A stretch of 5,347 bases of DNA, taken from Candidatus Nanoanaerosalina archaeon. Lineage in GTDB: Archaea > Nanohalarchaeota > Nanosalinia > Nanosalinales > Nanoanaerosalinaceae. The position numbers were made by a program, and so were the translations under genes. Below, in pieces: positions 5,016-5,347 of the stretch. The stretch's first letter is position 1; every line of letters begins with the position of its first letter. The notes beneath the pieces were generated by a model, which saw nothing but the letters and a program-made list of their open reading frames with translations, was not told the origin of the DNA and made no database searches. The stretch covers positions 1 through 5,347 of the forward strand of contig JALDAI010000054.1 of assembly GCA_022729285.1 (NCBI GenBank), read 5' to 3'.

Positions 5016-5347
5016 CAGTTTCTCAACTCTTCTAATATAAAGTCTATACGGTCTTTAGTAAGTTTAGTATATGGTTTATCGTTGACAATCATCGCCGGAG
5101 CTTCGGAACAACAGCCTATACAGGAAACTCTGAAAAGAGAAAATTCTCCGTTAACAGTTGTCTCCCCTGTTTTTATTCCTAGTTTTTCTTCTAAGTAATC
5201 CTTTAGACTACCGCTATCGTTTAAGAAACAAGAAGTCGACATACATATTTCGATAACGTTTTCTCCTACAGGCTTGTTTCTCAGCATTGTGTAAAACTCT
5301 GTGATCCCATAAAGTTTTGAGAGCGGGATATCTTGTTCGATACTAAC
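5015..5347 (-). CDS. hydC: NuoE-like thioredoxin-fold [2Fe-2S] subunit HydC (5' partial)
   Basis: The frame stays open to the right edge, so the start is outside the window; the ATG at 5287 is internal. The 110 visible residues begin within the family's conserved IPLSKLYGITEFYTMLR segment, then KPVGENVIEICMSTSC, and reach the second cluster motif SCIGCCSEAP. The [2Fe-2S] ligands by family pattern are C35, C40, C76 and C80 of the visible part (C-x4-C, C-x3-C); C79 is an additional cysteine beside them. The missing N-terminal part should be the helical bundle found in NuoE and HydC. The protein relays electrons next to the HydB flavin. Its stop shares one base with the hydB start (TGATG), so the two are probably made in fixed ratio. 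The operon promoter lies beyond the window. Confidence 0.92.
   Translation of the reverse strand, partial: VSIEQDIPLSKLYGITEFYTMLRNKPVGENVIEICMSTSCFLNDSGSLKDYLEEKLGIKTGETTVNGEFSLFRVSCIGCCSEAPAMIVNDKPYTKLTKDRIDFILEELRN

Noticed and set aside
5015..5287. Treating the ATG at 5287 as the start of hydC, giving a complete 90-residue protein
   Set aside because: The frame continues without a stop to 5347, and the 20 extra codons encode the conserved NuoE segment IPLSKLYGITEFYT, so the gene is cut by the window edge.
1..5347. CRISPR arrays, insertion sequences, tRNA genes and riboswitches
   Set aside because: No regularly spaced repeats, transposase motifs, cloverleaf sequences or recognisable aptamers were seen on either strand.

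Overview
The window looks archaeal, and its most notable content is an [FeFe] hydrogenase operon. The archaeal reading rests on four points: a 5S rRNA with the archaeal-type GAACACGGAAG core; a free-standing PUA-like partner encoded beside an NSUN/NOP2-family RNA methyltransferase; a TATA-like box about 25 bases upstream of the 5S gene; and oligo-T tracts after genes without strong GC hairpins. The DNA is AT-rich, genes are tightly packed and start/stop codons overlap. A small-genome lineage such as a DPANN archaeon is my guess, but nothing here fixes the phylum.

Layout. Positions 1-233 (+) hold the C-terminal end of an unrecognised protein that runs off the left edge and ends in an oligo-T tract. 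Everything else is on the minus strand. Positions 318-432 are a solitary 5S rRNA gene with its own putative promoter. Reading leftward from 2190 is a three-gene cluster: a small metal-binding-type cupin, an NSUN-type m5C RNA methyltransferase and its stand-alone PUA-like domain. Reading leftward from the right edge to 2254 is the hydrogenase operon: NuoE-like hydC (5' end beyond the window), NuoF-like hydB, then catalytic hydA. The three genes overlap by 1 and 4 bases, so they are very probably translationally coupled.

How the genes work together. HydB should bind NAD(H) and FMN and carry one [4Fe-4S] cluster. HydC adds a thioredoxin-like [2Fe-2S]. HydA carries an N-terminal [2Fe-2S], two [4Fe-4S] clusters and a complete H-cluster site with the proton-transfer residues of group A enzymes. 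Expected chemistry is NADH-linked H2 production or oxidation, probably soluble since no membrane segments are seen. The complex is pared down. HydA has lost the usual His-Cys3 [4Fe-4S] site, and HydB lacks both the N-terminal thioredoxin-like domain and the C-terminal ferredoxin domain of bacterial bifurcating HydB. Whether it can still bifurcate electrons is the main open question. No hydE, hydF or hydG maturase gene lies in the window.
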